Below, in pieces: positions 35,516 to 44,334 of a DNA stretch of 61,556 nucleotides. Location: the NCBI GenBank assembly GCA_905233545.1, contig CAJOEV010000022.1:1-61556 (forward strand). The letters are read 5' to 3'. Positions within the stretch are counted from its first letter, which is position 1. Each line of letters starts with the position of its first letter. The DNA is from an uncultured Eubacterium sp. GTDB taxonomy: Bacteria; Bacillota; Clostridia; Oscillospirales; Acutalibacteraceae. A program made the position numbers and the translations under genes. A model generated the notes under the pieces. That model made no database searches. It saw only the letters and a list, made by a program, of their open reading frames with translations, and was not told the origin of the DNA.

Positions 35516-35859
35516 TTACCAAACGAATGCTAATACTTCGCCGCCAACATTTTGCTTGCGAGCTTCTCTGTCTGTCATTATACCTTTTGAGGTTGAAATG
35601 ATAGCGATACCGAGTCCGAAACTCTTCTGAGTCCTGTAATAACCTGGGTCTTGTTCTCGCCGTACTTAAGGGTTACGCGGATAACGCCCTGTTTGTCATC
35701 TTCAATTACTTTGTATGATGCGATATAGCCTTCATCAAGAAGAATCTGAGCAATTGCCTTCTTCATATTTGATGCAGGAATATCTACTGTTTCGTGTTTT
35801 GCTGAATTTGCATTACGAATTCTTGTAAGCATATCAGCAATAGGGTCTGTAATATGCAT
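35516..35859 (-). pseudogene. rpsH: Ribosomal protein S8 with internal out-of-frame deletion
   Basis: The first 79 residues ([20 protein letters not shown] onward to VITGLRR) are normal S8. The normal C-terminal part ([20 protein letters not shown] to LAFVW) follows in another frame up to 35516. About 20 residues of the middle (the ISKPGLRVYAK region) are absent. By comparison with a 132-residue S8, about 55 nt are missing at 35617-35622. Read as given, the frame makes only a 93-residue product. S8 is normally essential, so an assembly or consensus error is more likely than a real loss. Confidence 0.85.
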
Positions 35860-35895
35860 GATATTTCCTCCTTATACTATTTCGGCAATCTCAGT

Positions 35896-36081
35896 TTACC
35901 AAGATGATTTCTTTACTCCGGGGATCTCGCCCTTGTGAGCAAGCTCTCTGAAGCAGATTCTGCATACGCCATACTTACGAAGATAAGCATGAGGTCTACC
36001 GCAGATTTTGCATCTGTTATATGCTCTTGTTGAATATTTAGCAGGCTTTTGCTGCTTAACTTTCATAGATGTTTTAGCCAC
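35896..36081 (-). CDS. rpsN: Ribosomal protein S14, zinc type
   Basis: A 61-residue protein with C-x-x-C...C-x-x-C zinc ligands ([20 protein letters not shown]), the short zinc-binding form common in Firmicutes. Full length. Confidence 0.97.
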   Translation of the reverse strand: MAKTSMKVKQQKPAKYSTRAYNRCKICGRPHAYLRKYGVCRICFRELAHKGEIPGVKKSSW

Positions 36082-36093
36082 GATAATCCCTCC

Positions 36094-36636
36094 TTACTCT
36101 GCAAACGGAGCGCCCATAAGTCTGAGGAGCTCTCTTGCTTCTTCGTCTGTGTTTGCTGTTGTTACGATGATGATATCCATACCGCGGATTTTATCAATCT
36201 TATCGTAATCGATTTCAGGGAATATAAGCTGTTCCTTAACGCCCATAGCATAGTTTCCTCTGCCGTCGAACGAATTGGGGTTAATTCCTCTGAAGTCACG
36301 AACTCTTGGAAGTGCGAGATTGAAGAATCTGTCGAGGAATTCATACATTCTCTCGCCGCGAAGAGTTACTTTAACACCGATCGGCATTCCCTCACGGAGT
36401 TTGAAGTTAGCTACTGATTTCTTTGCCTTACAAACAACGGGCTTCTGACCTGCTATCTGAGTTACATCTGAAACAATAGCGTCAATTACTTTTGAATTTT
36501 CACGAGCCTCGCCGGCACCAACATTGATAACTACCTTGTCTACCTTAGGGATTTGCATAACAGACTTGTAGCCGAATTTCTTATTCAATGCAGGAGCAAC
36601 TTCGCTCTTATAGGTTTCTCTTAACCTTGCTGCCAT
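36094..36636 (-). CDS. rplE: Ribosomal protein L5
   Basis: A 180-residue 5S rRNA-binding protein. [21 protein letters not shown] and the RDFRGINP segment are conserved. Full length, 19 bp after rplX. Confidence 0.97.
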   Translation of the reverse strand: MAARLRETYKSEVAPALNKKFGYKSVMQIPKVDKVVINVGAGEARENSKVIDAIVSDVTQIAGQKPVVCKAKKSVANFKLREGMPIGVKVTLRGERMYEFLDRFFNLALPRVRDFRGINPNSFDGRGNYAMGVKEQLIFPEIDYDKIDKIRGMDIIIVTTANTDEEARELLRLMGAPFAE

Positions 36637-36655
36637 TTGTTATGTCCTCCCTTCC

Positions 36656-36958
36656 TTAAAACTCGTGTCCGCATTTCTTACAAACGCGGAGCCCATCCTT
36701 ACGGCCAACACGAACTGCTTCACCGCACTTGGGGCATACTAACTGAACTTTTGAAGCGTAAAGAGCTGATTCAACCTCTACAAGTCCGCCCTGCTCACCC
36801 ATTCTGCTGGGCTTAACATGCTTTGTAACAACCTGTACCTTTTTAACGATAACCTTGTTCTCTTTAGGACTTACAGCGATAACTTCGCCTCTGACGCCTT
36901 TTGACTTACCGGAAAGAACCTGAACGGTATCACCGGTTTTAACAAACATTTTACTCAT
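36656..36958 (-). CDS. rplX: Ribosomal protein L24
   Basis: A 100-residue KOW-domain assembly protein (FVKTGDTVQVLSGKSKGVRG) with two C-x-x-C pairs in the C-terminal part (CPKCGEA and CKKCGHEF). The start at 36958 is chosen because GGAGG lies just before it; an ATG five codons earlier overlaps that site and the rplN stop. Confidence 0.95.
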   Translation of the reverse strand: MSKMFVKTGDTVQVLSGKSKGVRGEVIAVSPKENKVIVKKVQVVTKHVKPSRMGEQGGLVEVESALYASKVQLVCPKCGEAVRVGRKDGLRVCKKCGHEF

Positions 36959-36972
36959 CTTGTGCACCTCCA

Positions 36973-37341
36973 TTAAAGTACTTCCGGAGCGAGAGATAAG
37001 ATTTTCATATAATCTTTCTCACGAAGCTCTCTTGCTACGGGGCCAAAAATACGGGTGCCTCTGGGAGTTTTGTCTTCTTTAATAATTACGGCAGCATTTT
37101 CGTCGAAACGAATATACTGTCCATCATCACGACGTACACCTTTAGTTGTACGAACGATGACTGCTTTAACAACTTCGCCTTTTTTAACAACGCCACCGGG
37201 AGCTGCCTTCTTAACGGTTGCTACGATAACGTCGCCGATGTTGGCATATTTTCTTCCTGAGCCGCCGAGAACACGGATGCAAAGAATCTCTTTAGCGCCT
37301 GTGTTGTCTGCAACTTTAAGACGACTTTCCTGTTGTATCAC
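36973..37341 (-). CDS. rplN: Ribosomal protein L14
   Basis: A 122-residue protein ([20 protein letters not shown]) starting at GTG 37341, with AAGGAGG 8 nt upstream. This matches the normal L14 N-terminus; the longer frame adds non-homologous residues. A hairpin lies just before the ribosome-binding site. Confidence 0.95.
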   Translation of the reverse strand: MIQQESRLKVADNTGAKEILCIRVLGGSGRKYANIGDVIVATVKKAAPGGVVKKGEVVKAVIVRTTKGVRRDDGQYIRFDENAAVIIKEDKTPRGTRIFGPVARELREKDYMKILSLAPEVL

Positions 37342-37359
37342 AGCATTTTCCTCCTTCGT

Positions 37360-37390
37360 ACTGCAAAATAACACTTTGCTTTTTTGCAGT
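37360..37390 (-). promoter_or_regulatory. Intercistronic hairpin before rplN
   Basis: Minus-strand stem ACTGCAAAA/TTTTGCAGT with a 13-nt loop ends 3 nt before the rplN ribosome-binding site AAGGAGG. The S17-L14 gap is 117 bp, larger than other gaps in this operon. It could affect rplN translation or protect an mRNA end. Confidence 0.45.
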
Positions 37391-37458
37391 TATTATTTTC
37401 ATTATGACTAAATTAAATTAGTACTTTTACCATTTTTAAAAGCTGTAAATCGCAATGA

Positions 37459-37713
37459 TTATTTAGCTTTTTCGATAATCTTTACAACTCTCCAGTTCTT
37501 ATCTTTGGAAAGCTTTCTTGTTTCCATAATCTGAACCTTGTCGCCGATTCCGCATTCGTTGTTCTCGTCATGAGCCTTGTACTTAACGGTCTCGTTTACG
37601 ATTTTGTTGTAAAGCGGGTGCTTAACCCTGTCCTGGATAGTAACAACTACGGTTTTATCCATCTTGTCGGAACTTACAATTCCGATTTTTGTTTTTCTGA
37701 GGTTTCTCTCCAT
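37459..37713 (-). CDS. rpsQ: Ribosomal protein S17
   Basis: An 84-residue OB-fold 16S rRNA-binding protein ([20 protein letters not shown]) with the [20 protein letters not shown] segment. Full length. Confidence 0.97.
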   Translation of the reverse strand: MERNLRKTKIGIVSSDKMDKTVVVTIQDRVKHPLYNKIVNETVKYKAHDENNECGIGDKVQIMETRKLSKDKNWRVVKIIEKAK

Positions 37714-37727
37714 AATCAGTTACCTCC

Positions 37728-37931
37728 TTAGGAATTAGCTTCTTCAAGTTCGATAGCTCTTTCAACTGTCTTGATGCGAGCAATATCTTTCTTGACTGCT
37801 TTAATTCTCATAGGGTTGTCGAGCTGATTGATAGCTGACTGAAAATGAAGGTTGAAAAGCTCTTCTTTAAGCTCTGCAAGCTTCTTTGCTCTCTGCTCAG
37901 CAGAAAGCTCTCTGATTTCTGATGCTTTCAT
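37728..37931 (-). CDS. rpmC: Ribosomal protein L29
   Basis: A 67-residue helical protein near the peptide exit tunnel ([20 protein letters not shown]). Its ATG overlaps the stop of rplP (TAATG), so translation is coupled. Confidence 0.96.
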   Translation of the reverse strand: MKASEIRELSAEQRAKKLAELKEELFNLHFQSAINQLDNPMRIKAVKKDIARIKTVERAIELEEANS

Positions 37932-38303
37932 TACTGCTCGCCTCCCTCTTCTTTTTTAACAAACTTACATTTGATAGGAAGCTTGTTTGCTGCCAGACGC
38001 ATAGCCTCGCGAGCGATATCCTCGCTTACTCCGCCGAGCTCAAACATAACTCTTCCGGGTTTAACTACTGCTACCCAGTAGTCAACGTTACCTTTACCTT
38101 TACCCATACGGGTGTCGGCAGGTCTTGCTGTAATCGGCTTGTCAGGGAAAATCTTAATCCATAATCTGAGCTGCTGTTATCCATGCAGGCTCTGCTGCTG
38201 CAAGACCCCACTCGCCGTATGTTACCTTGTTGCCTCTTGAAGCAGTACCGGTCATACGGCCTCTGTGCTGCTTTCTGTGCTTAACACGCTTAGGTAAGAG
38301 CAT
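37931..38303 (-). pseudogene. rplP: Ribosomal protein L16 with internal out-of-frame deletion
   Basis: Residues 1-47 ([20 protein letters not shown] to WITAAQI) are normal. The chain from [14 protein letters not shown] to the C-terminus is also normal but lies in another frame. Between them the conserved EAARIAMTRY...GGKV stretch (17 residues) is gone; about 50 nt are missing near 38161-38163. As given, translation stops at 38154 after 49 residues. Start and stop both overlap neighbours by TAATG. L16 is needed for the peptidyl transferase centre, so an assembly error is the first explanation. Confidence 0.9.
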
Positions 38304-39007
38304 TATTTATTTCCCCCTTCCTTGCGATTTGGTCTTCTTCTGCTGTTACGCTTGTTATTGTTGCGTGATTCTCTGAGAACCTCGCCCTGATAAATCCATA
38401 CCTTGATACCGATTCTTCCGTAGGTTGTTGCAGCTTCTGCAGTACCGTAGTCGATATCAGCACGGATTGTCTGAAGCGGAATTGTTCCCTCCTTATAGGT
38501 TTCTGAACGAGCGATTTCTGCTCCGCCGATACGGCCTGAAACCTGGATTTTGATTCCGCGTGCGCCAAGGCGCATTGTGTTTCTTATAGCACCCTTAACA
38601 GCTCTTCTGAAAGCAACACGTCTTTCAAGCTGCTGAGCGATTGACTGTGCTACGAGAGTTGCATTAAGGTCGGGCTGCTTAATCTCAACGATGTTGATGA
38701 ATACTTCATTAACATCCTTGCCGAGCTTCTTAGCGCAGATTGCCTTAAGCTTTTCAATCTCAGCACCCTGCTTACCGATAACCATACCGGGCTTTGCACA
38801 GTGGATGTTGATTCTTACTCTCTTTGCGTCTCTTTCGATTTCAACCTTCGGAACACCTGCGCTGTAGAGGGTCTTAAGAAGATACTGACGAAGCTTATAA
38901 TCTTCATAAAGAGTATCTGCGAAATCGCCCTTCTTAGCATACCAGCGAGAGTCCCAGTTCTTGATAACACCGATTCTTAAACCGGTCGGATTACATTTCT
39001 GTCCCAT
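38303..39007 (-). CDS. rpsC: Ribosomal protein S3
   Basis: A 234-residue small-subunit protein with a KH domain ([16 protein letters not shown]) and a C-terminal S3 domain ([20 protein letters not shown]). The stop overlaps the rplP start. Confidence 0.97.
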   Translation of the reverse strand: MGQKCNPTGLRIGVIKNWDSRWYAKKGDFADTLYEDYKLRQYLLKTLYSAGVPKVEIERDAKRVRINIHCAKPGMVIGKQGAEIEKLKAICAKKLGKDVNEVFINIVEIKQPDLNATLVAQSIAQQLERRVAFRRAVKGAIRNTMRLGARGIKIQVSGRIGGAEIARSETYKEGTIPLQTIRADIDYGTAEAATTYGRIGIKVWIYQGEVLRESRNNNKRNSRRRPNRKEGGNK

Positions 39008-39025
39008 TTAACTTTTCCTCCTCGC

Positions 39026-39370
39026 TTAGTCTTCCATTTCCTTGAGTACAAGGGTAATGTGTGATGTTCTTTTGTTGATTCTGTATGCTCTGCCCTGAGC
39101 TCTGGGCTGGATTCTCTTAAGAATCGGACCGGGAGCAACATGAGCGTATGCTACGTATAATTTGGATATGTCCATATTGTAGTTATTCTCTGCGTTTGCC
39201 ATTGCTGATTTGAGAACCTTTGTAACAGGCTCGCAAGCTGCTTTTGGTGTAAACTTGAGAATTGCCATTGCCTTATCTGCAGGCTGATTTCTGATTAAAT
39301 CCAGAACTATCTGAACTTTTCTCGGAGAAATACGAACATATTTTGCAACTGCTTTTGATTCTGTTTTCAT
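39026..39370 (-). CDS. rplV: Ribosomal protein L22
   Basis: A 114-residue tunnel-wall protein with the conserved C-terminal hairpin ([20 protein letters not shown]). Full length. Confidence 0.97.
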   Translation of the reverse strand: MKTESKAVAKYVRISPRKVQIVLDLIRNQPADKAMAILKFTPKAACEPVTKVLKSAMANAENNYNMDISKLYVAYAHVAPGPILKRIQPRAQGRAYRINKRTSHITLVLKEMED

Positions 39371-39387
39371 ATATTCATCCTCCTCGA

Positions 39388-39660
39388 TTACTTGCCTGTT
39401 TTAGAGCCGGCATGGCCTCTGAATGTTCTTGTCGGTGCGAATTCACCGAGCTTGTGTCCAACCATATCCTCTGTTACATAAACAGGAACATGCTTTCTTC
39501 CGTCGTGAACAGCAAATGTGTGACCAACGAACTCGGGGAAGATTGTTGAACTTCTTGACCAGGTCTTGATAACCTGCTTGTCGCCCTTTGCATTAAGAGC
39601 TTCAACTTTTTTCATAAGGCTTTCTTCAACGAAATAGCCTTTTTTAGCACTTCTACTCAT
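39388..39660 (-). CDS. rpsS: Ribosomal protein S19
   Basis: A 90-residue head protein ([20 protein letters not shown]) with [18 protein letters not shown]. Full length. Confidence 0.97.
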   Translation of the reverse strand: MSRSAKKGYFVEESLMKKVEALNAKGDKQVIKTWSRSSTIFPEFVGHTFAVHDGRKHVPVYVTEDMVGHKLGEFAPTRTFRGHAGSKTGK

Positions 39661-39679
39661 TTAATCTTCTCCTTTCCGT

Positions 39680-40513
39680 TTATTTACCGTTTCTGCGGCG
39701 AACGATCATCTTATTAGATGCCTTCTTCTTAGAACGTGTCTTATAACCGAGAGCAGGTTTACCCCAAGGAGTACACGGTCCCGGACGTCCGATGGGTGAC
39801 TTACCTTCACCACCGCCGTGGGGGTGGTCATTCGGGTTCATAACAGAACCGCGGACTGTAGGTCTCCAACCCATGTTGCGTTTTCTTCCTGCTTTACCGA
39901 TTTTAACGTTTGCGTGGTCTGCATTACCAACAACACCAACTGTTGCGATGCATGACTTGGGAACGTTTCTGAGCTCGCCTGAAGGAAGTCTTAAAAGTGC
40001 ATAAGGTCCTTCGAGAGCCATAAGCTGAGCGCTGTTACCTGCGCTTCTTGCAAGCTGAGCACCGTTGCCGGGATAAAGCTCAACATTGTGTACGATAGTA
40101 CCGACAGGCATATTCTCAAGAGGAAGAGCATTACCTGTTACGATATCAACATTTGTTCCTGCGATAACTGTGTCGCCTACTTTGAGTCCTTCGGGAGCAA
40201 TGATGTAGCTCTTAACTCCGTCTTCGTACTCAATAAGAGCGATGTGAGCAGATCTGTTGGGATCATACTCGATAGTTTTTACTGTTGCAGGGATATCGAA
40301 CTTATTTCTCTTAAAATCAATAATACGATACTTTCTTCTGTTTCCGCCGCCGCGGTGGCGAACTGTAATTCTTCCGTATGAATTGCGGCCCGACTTCTTG
40401 TTAAGAGGTTCAAGAAGTGATTTCTCGGGAGCAACCTTAGATAAAGAAGAATAATCGATTACCGACATATTACGTCTTGAAGGCGTTGTCGGCTTATAAT
40501 TTCTTACTGCCAT
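39680..40513 (-). CDS. rplB: Ribosomal protein L2
   Basis: A 277-residue protein needed for peptidyl transfer. The [16 protein letters not shown] start, and the C-terminal [20 protein letters not shown] with its catalytic-centre His, are present. The start at 40513 excludes 17 upstream residues that fall in a hairpin-rich gap. Confidence 0.97.
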   Translation of the reverse strand: MAVRNYKPTTPSRRNMSVIDYSSLSKVAPEKSLLEPLNKKSGRNSYGRITVRHRGGGNRRKYRIIDFKRNKFDIPATVKTIEYDPNRSAHIALIEYEDGVKSYIIAPEGLKVGDTVIAGTNVDIVTGNALPLENMPVGTIVHNVELYPGNGAQLARSAGNSAQLMALEGPYALLRLPSGELRNVPKSCIATVGVVGNADHANVKIGKAGRKRNMGWRPTVRGSVMNPNDHPHGGGEGKSPIGRPGPCTPWGKPALGYKTRSKKKASNKMIVRRRNGK

Positions 40514-40529
40514 TATTAATCTCCTTATA

Positions 40530-40579
40530 TGCGGATAACTTTGCGAAAGGATGGCACCTTTCATACCTCATCATCCGCA
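40530..40579 (-). promoter_or_regulatory. Intercistronic two-stem element between rplW and rplB
   Basis: Outer stem TGCGGAT/ATCCGCA (40573-40579 with 40530-40536) encloses an inner stem GAAAGG/CCTTTC (40545-40550 with 40557-40562). It ends 9 nt before the rplB ribosome-binding region. The 114-bp gap also holds an AT palindrome (TATAATA-CC-TATTATA). It could be a processing or translation-control site. Confidence 0.5.
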
Positions 40580-40627
40580 AGTTATTTAAGTCGCTTTTAT
40601 ATAATAGGTATTATATTATATAATTTT

Positions 40628-40924
40628 TTACATCATATCATTGAAGAATTCAATTTCCTTTGAATCTTCTGTGAGGGTTACGATAGCTTTCTTCCATGAG
40701 GGAGTGTAGCCAACGTTGTAGCCCTGACGGCGCTTCTGACCGCGAACGTGCATTGTGTTTACCTTAGCAACCTTTGTGCCGGGGAAAACTTCTTCAATTG
40801 CCTTTGCAATTTCAATCTTGTTAGCGTCTTTTGCAACCTTGAAGGTATACTTCTTAATCATAAGACCTGCCATAGATTCCTCTGTAATGATAGGCTTAAG
40901 AATAATATCATGAGCAGTTTTCAT
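40628..40924 (-). CDS. rplW: Ribosomal protein L23
   Basis: A 98-residue exit-site protein that docks the signal recognition particle and trigger factor (HDIILKPIITEESMAGLMIK). Its ATG overlaps the rplD stop (TAATG). Confidence 0.97.
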   Translation of the reverse strand: MKTAHDIILKPIITEESMAGLMIKKYTFKVAKDANKIEIAKAIEEVFPGTKVAKVNTMHVRGQKRRQGYNVGYTPSWKKAIVTLTEDSKEIEFFNDMM

Positions 40925-41547
40925 TATGCATATACCTCCTCAATTTTCTTTACTGCGTCCTTAAGAACGATGAATGAGTCGCAGTTGAGAATGTCGTAAA
41001 CGCAAAGAGTGTTTACTGTTACAACTTTAACGCCTTCAATGTTTCTTGCGCTCTTATAAATCTTTTCGTCTGACTCAGCAGTTACGATAAGAGCTTTCTT
41101 TGCAGCCTTGAGCTTTGCAAGAACGTCTACCATTGTTTTGGTCTTGATTTCTTCAAGCTCGATTTTGGTTACTACCATCATTTCCTCGCTTGCAACCTTT
41201 GATGAAAGAGCTGACTTCATAGCGAGTCTCTTAACCTTCTTGTTGAGGTTAACCTTATACTTTCTCGGCTTGGGGCCAAGAGCGATACCGCCGTGTGTCC
41301 ACTGAGGGCTTCTTGTTGAGCCCTGACGAGCACGGCCTGTTCCCTTCTGTCTCCAAGGCTTTGCACCGCCGCCGCTTACTTCTGAACGAGTGAGAGTTGA
41401 CTGTGTGCCCTGGCGCTGATTAGCAAGATAGCTAACAACAGCAAGATGCATTGCATTAGCATTTGGTTCAATACCGAATACTGAATCTGCAAGGTCTAAT
41501 TTGGAAGTCTTTCTTCCTTCTTGGTTATAAACCTGAACCTGTGCCAT
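40924..41547 (-). CDS. rplD: Ribosomal protein L4
   Basis: A 207-residue protein with the long loop that enters the exit tunnel (GGAKPWRQKGTGRARQGSTR). In several bacteria L4 also represses the S10 operon; whether the long leader here is a target is not shown. Confidence 0.97.
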   Translation of the reverse strand: MAQVQVYNQEGRKTSKLDLADSVFGIEPNANAMHLAVVSYLANQRQGTQSTLTRSEVSGGGAKPWRQKGTGRARQGSTRSPQWTHGGIALGPKPRKYKVNLNKKVKRLAMKSALSSKVASEEMMVVTKIELEEIKTKTMVDVLAKLKAAKKALIVTAESDEKIYKSARNIEGVKVVTVNTLCVYDILNCDSFIVLKDAVKKIEEVYA

Positions 41548-41565
41548 TTTTCATCTCTCCTTTCG

Positions 41566-42198
41566 TTATGCTTTAACCGCGTCTGCGATAACAACAATTC
41601 CGCCCTTAGGACCGGGGATTGCACCCTTGATTGCGATGAGATTGTTTTCAACGTCAACCTTTACAACCTTGAGGTTCTGAACTGTTACTGTTTCGTGGCC
41701 ATAGTGACCAGCCATCTTCTTTCCCTTGAAAACTCTTGAAGGGCTTGAACATGCACCGAGTGAACCTGCGTGACGGTGGTTAGGACCTGTACCGTGGCTC
41801 ATGCGGAGTCTTGAGAAGTTCCAGCGCTTGATTGCGCCTGCTGTTCCGTGACCCTTGCTTGTTCCTTTAACGTCAACAACATCGCCTGCGGCAAATGTGT
41901 CTGCCTTAAGGATGTCGCCTACGTTGAGTGCGGAAATGTCTTCAAGACGGAATTCCTTGAGTGTTTTCTTCGGAGCAACGTTGTTCTTATCGAAGTGTCC
42001 CTTCATAGGCTTGTTGACTCTGCTTACTTTAACATCGCCGAAACCTACCTGAACTGCTTCATAGCCATCGTTCTCCATTGTCTTCTTCTGAGTGATTACG
42101 CAAGGACCTGCTTCAACAACTGTTACGGGAACTGCGTTACCTGCTTCATCGAAGATCTGGGTCATGCCAATCTTCTTAGCGATAAGACCTTTCTTCAT
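41566..42198 (-). CDS. rplC: Ribosomal protein L3
   Basis: A 210-residue early-assembly protein ([20 protein letters not shown]) with the loop [20 protein letters not shown] that reaches the peptidyl transferase centre. Full length. Confidence 0.97.
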   Translation of the reverse strand: MKKGLIAKKIGMTQIFDEAGNAVPVTVVEAGPCVITQKKTMENDGYEAVQVGFGDVKVSRVNKPMKGHFDKNNVAPKKTLKEFRLEDISALNVGDILKADTFAAGDVVDVKGTSKGHGTAGAIKRWNFSRLRMSHGTGPNHRHAGSLGACSSPSRVFKGKKMAGHYGHETVTVQNLKVVKVDVENNLIAIKGAIPGPKGGIVVIADAVKA

Positions 42199-42266
42199 TT
42201 TATTTCCTCCTTTGGTTATTGGTTGGGATTTTCACCCAACATGACCTCAGCATTTGCCAACATCAA

Positions 42267-42581
42267 TTAAAGTTTGATTTCGATGTCTACGCCTGCCGGG
42301 AGCTCAAGACTTGTCAGAGCCTCAACAGTTTTGTTTGACGGTCTGAGAATGTCGATGAGTCTTTTGTGTGTTCTCTGCTCAAACTGCTCACGGCTGTCCT
42401 TATACTTATGAACAGCGCGAAGGATCGTTACCTTCTCGATTTCAGTCGGAAGCGGGATAGGACCGCTTACCTGTGCACCTGTTCTCTTTGCAGTTTCAAC
42501 AATTTTTTCCGCCGCCTGATCAACAAGAGAGTGATCGTAGCCCTTGAGGCGGATTCTGATTTTTACTTTACTTGCTGCCAT
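42267..42581 (-). CDS. rpsJ: Ribosomal protein S10
   Basis: A 104-residue protein, also the transcription factor NusE that links ribosome and polymerase. The start [20 protein letters not shown] at 42581 has GGAGG upstream; an earlier ATG overlaps that site. It is the first gene of the S10 operon. Confidence 0.96.
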   Translation of the reverse strand: MAASKVKIRIRLKGYDHSLVDQAAEKIVETAKRTGAQVSGPIPLPTEIEKVTILRAVHKYKDSREQFEQRTHKRLIDILRPSNKTVEALTSLELPAGVDIEIKL

Positions 42582-43161
42582 TCTATTTTCCTCCATGAAA
42601 ATTTGTGGTGCGAGTTATTCAAGAAATTCAACAACGATTCCGTGTGTTTCATACAGTTCCATTAATTAAACCGAATGAACATCATTCGGACGCTGCTGCA
42701 CATTTTAAGAACGTTCGCAAGTCATTCTTAAAACAGATACTTGAATTAGTTTCGCCCGGTTTTAAATCGGACATACTCCGCCGAAATTCCCGTCTGGGTT
42801 AGGAGCATTACTCTTCAAATTCAATGTGTCTAAAATAATTTATTTTCCGCGCTCTTGTTCATTTTTTCGTTTGAAATACGCAAGTATTCCTGCACAAAAG
42901 AAATGTCCAATATCACGAAAACTAAATCATTTCAGATGCGGAGCAGTTTGATTTTGTTTATTTTTTTGCTAAGGCAAGGCACATTTCGGTTGATAGGCTT
43001 TCGCCTATCGACAGAAATTAACGAAGCATTAGTGAAAAAGAAACAAATCAAACCACATTCAATTTGAAGAGTTATGCTCCAGACGCAACCTCCGGCATCA
43101 ACGCATATCTGGTTGTGTAATCGCTTCTTTATATATTATTTATATAAGTCGCATTACACGC
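42582..43161 (-). other. Long leader of the S10 operon
   Basis: About 580 nt separate the predicted start point from rpsJ. No convincing gene lies here. It holds a 5' hairpin (GTGTAAT/ATTACAC at 43153-43159 with 43115-43121, near the RNA start), the inverted-repeat element A and a GATAGGC-GAAA-GCCTATC tetraloop hairpin (around 43000). Confidence 0.6.
42802..43080. repeat. Inverted-repeat element A in the S10 leader
   Basis: Left arm 42802-42828 (GGAGCATTACTCTTCAAATT...) and right arm 43054-43080 are inverted repeats of 27 bp with two mismatches, 225 bp apart. Inside is a core hairpin at 42860-42905 on the plus strand (CATTT/AAATG, then AATAC-GCAA-GTATT) related to element B. It may be a miniature mobile element or part of a regulatory leader. 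Confidence 0.65.
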
Positions 43162-43167
43162 TCGGAT

Positions 43168-43196
43168 ATTATATTATATAGTACCCTGCTTGTCAA
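43168..43196 (-). promoter_or_regulatory. Sigma-A promoter of the S10 operon
   Basis: Minus-strand TTGACA (43196-43191), 17-nt spacer and TATAAT (43173-43168): a perfect consensus, fitting a highly expressed operon. Confidence 0.9.
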
Positions 43197-43280
43197 GCAT
43201 TTTTTTGGAAAAAATTGAAATAATTTTTTTAGTGCTGTTTTACAAAAATAATTTTGAATTTTCGTTAAAATTGCACAAAC

Positions 43281-43317
43281 AAAAAATAAACGGATATTTA
43301 GTTATAAATACCCGTTT
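43281..43317 (-). terminator. Terminator downstream of spo0A
   Basis: Minus-strand stem AAACGGGTATTTA/TAAATATCCGTTT with a TAAC loop and the tail TATTTTTT. It lies 120 bp after the spo0A stop, beyond the repeat tracts. Confidence 0.85.
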
Positions 43318-43337
43318 GAACCACTATATATAGTTTC

Positions 43338-43365
43338 GAGTTGCGAGCTCCGCGTTCCGAGTTGT
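43338..43365. repeat. Heptamer tract (GAGTTGC type)
   Basis: Units GAGTTGC, GAGCTCC, GCGTTCC, GAGTTGT, similar to the tract after fprA. Confidence 0.6.
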
Positions 43366-43390
43366 CGGGGAGCGAAGCTCCGATTGTATT

Positions 43391-43414
43391 CGGGCGGACG
43401 ATATCCGCCCCTAC
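43391..43414 (-). repeat. REP-like hairpin with GTAG foot, copy 3
   Basis: Minus-strand GTAG then perfect stem GGGCGGA/TCCGCCC with a 5-nt loop. The loop differs from the other copies. Confidence 0.6.
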
Positions 43415-43440
43415 GAAACACGAGCCACGAACCACGAATC
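43413..43440. repeat. Heptamer tract (ACGAAAC/ACGAACC)
   Basis: Four units, ACGAAAC, ACGAGCC, ACGAACC, ACGAATC, directly beside the REP-like hairpin and reaching into the spo0A stop codon. Confidence 0.85.
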
Positions 43441-44206
43441 ACGCCGAATTTTTCATCGAAAGCTTAATCTTATCCGCAATCATTGCAATAAACTCGGAAT
43501 TAGTCGGTTTGCCCCTCTGCGCCTGAATTGTGTAGCCGAAGAAGGAGGACAAAACATCAACATCTCCCCTGTCCCACGCAACCTCTATTGCGTGCCTTAT
43601 TGCTCTTTCAACTCTGCTTGCTGTTGTGCCGAACTCCTTTGCAACAGTCGGATATAGTATCTTCGTAACTGAGCTGAGCATTTCGCTGTCGTTTACACAC
43701 AGAACAATCGACTTTCTTAAATACTGATATCCCTTTATATGTGCAGGAACGCCAATCTGGCGCATAATATCCGAAATGACAACCTCAATCTCATCTTCAG
43801 TCATTGCGCCTCTTGCTCTCTTTGACTTTTCGCCCTTCCACTGAAGAATTCTTTCAACGCGCTTTGCCACAGCGGCAGGCTTAATAGGTTTAATAAAATA
43901 ATAGTCGGCTCCGCAGCTGATTATCTGCTCTTCAAATTCCGAATTACCGACAGCTGAAACAACTATAACAAGGGGCTTTTCAGCAAGGGATTCATTGATA
44001 TAATCCATAACCTCCATACCGTCGGATGAGGACATAAACATATCCATAATAACAGCGTCGTAATGCGAAAGGGATATTCTTGAAATTACTTCGTCGCCAT
44101 CCTTTTTACAAAGCGAAACATCATAGCCAAGCTGTTTGAATTCTTTTTCACAGGCTCTTCCTATCTCCTCGGTTTCATCTGCAATCAATACTCTGATATT
44201 GCTCAT
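43439..44206 (-). CDS. spo0A: Stage 0 sporulation response regulator Spo0A
   Basis: The master regulator of sporulation entry. The 255-residue protein has a receiver domain with acidic pocket residue D10, phosphoacceptor D55 (YDAVIMDMF) and Lys in YYFIKP near 106. It also has the Spo0A DNA-binding domain with the diagnostic recognition helix segment [21 protein letters not shown] split around residues 195-215. Ribosome-binding site GGGAGG. It follows spoIVB, the usual Clostridia order. Possible 0A boxes upstream suggest autoregulation. Confidence 0.96.
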   Translation of the reverse strand: MSNIRVLIADETEEIGRACEKEFKQLGYDVSLCKKDGDEVISRISLSHYDAVIMDMFMSSSDGMEVMDYINESLAEKPLVIVVSAVGNSEFEEQIISCGADYYFIKPIKPAAVAKRVERILQWKGEKSKRARGAMTEDEIEVVISDIMRQIGVPAHIKGYQYLRKSIVLCVNDSEMLSSVTKILYPTVAKEFGTTASRVERAIRHAIEVAWDRGDVDVLSSFFGYTIQAQRGKPTNSEFIAMIADKIKLSMKNSA

Positions 44207-44250
44207 AACTTACCTCCCAAATTATTCTAATGATTAACCATTGCTTCCAC

Positions 44251-44279
44251 ATATTACCATACAATAATTCAAAATGCAA
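44251..44279 (-). promoter_or_regulatory. Promoter of spo0A
   Basis: Minus-strand TTGCAT (44279-44274), 17-nt spacer ending TGG (extended minus-10), TAATAT (44256-44251). Confidence 0.55.
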
Positions 44280-44299
44280 GTGTTTTTACATATATATTT

Positions 44300-44314
44300 G
44301 TGTAAATTTTACAC
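44300..44314. promoter_or_regulatory. Perfect palindrome GTGTAAATTTTACAC
   Basis: A 15-bp palindrome (7-bp arms around one base), 20 bp upstream of the spo0A minus-35 box: an operator candidate. Confidence 0.4.
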
Positions 44315-44334
44315 GCTTTGCTTTTACGATTTTA

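Noticed and set aside
38154-38303. Programmed frameshift or bypass in rplP
   Set aside because: Conserved residues are absent, not just out of frame, so recoding could not restore L16.
42605-42802. Plus-strand open frame of 65 codons in the S10 leader
   Set aside because: It is antisense to the leader, lacks a ribosome-binding site and matches no known family; likely chance.
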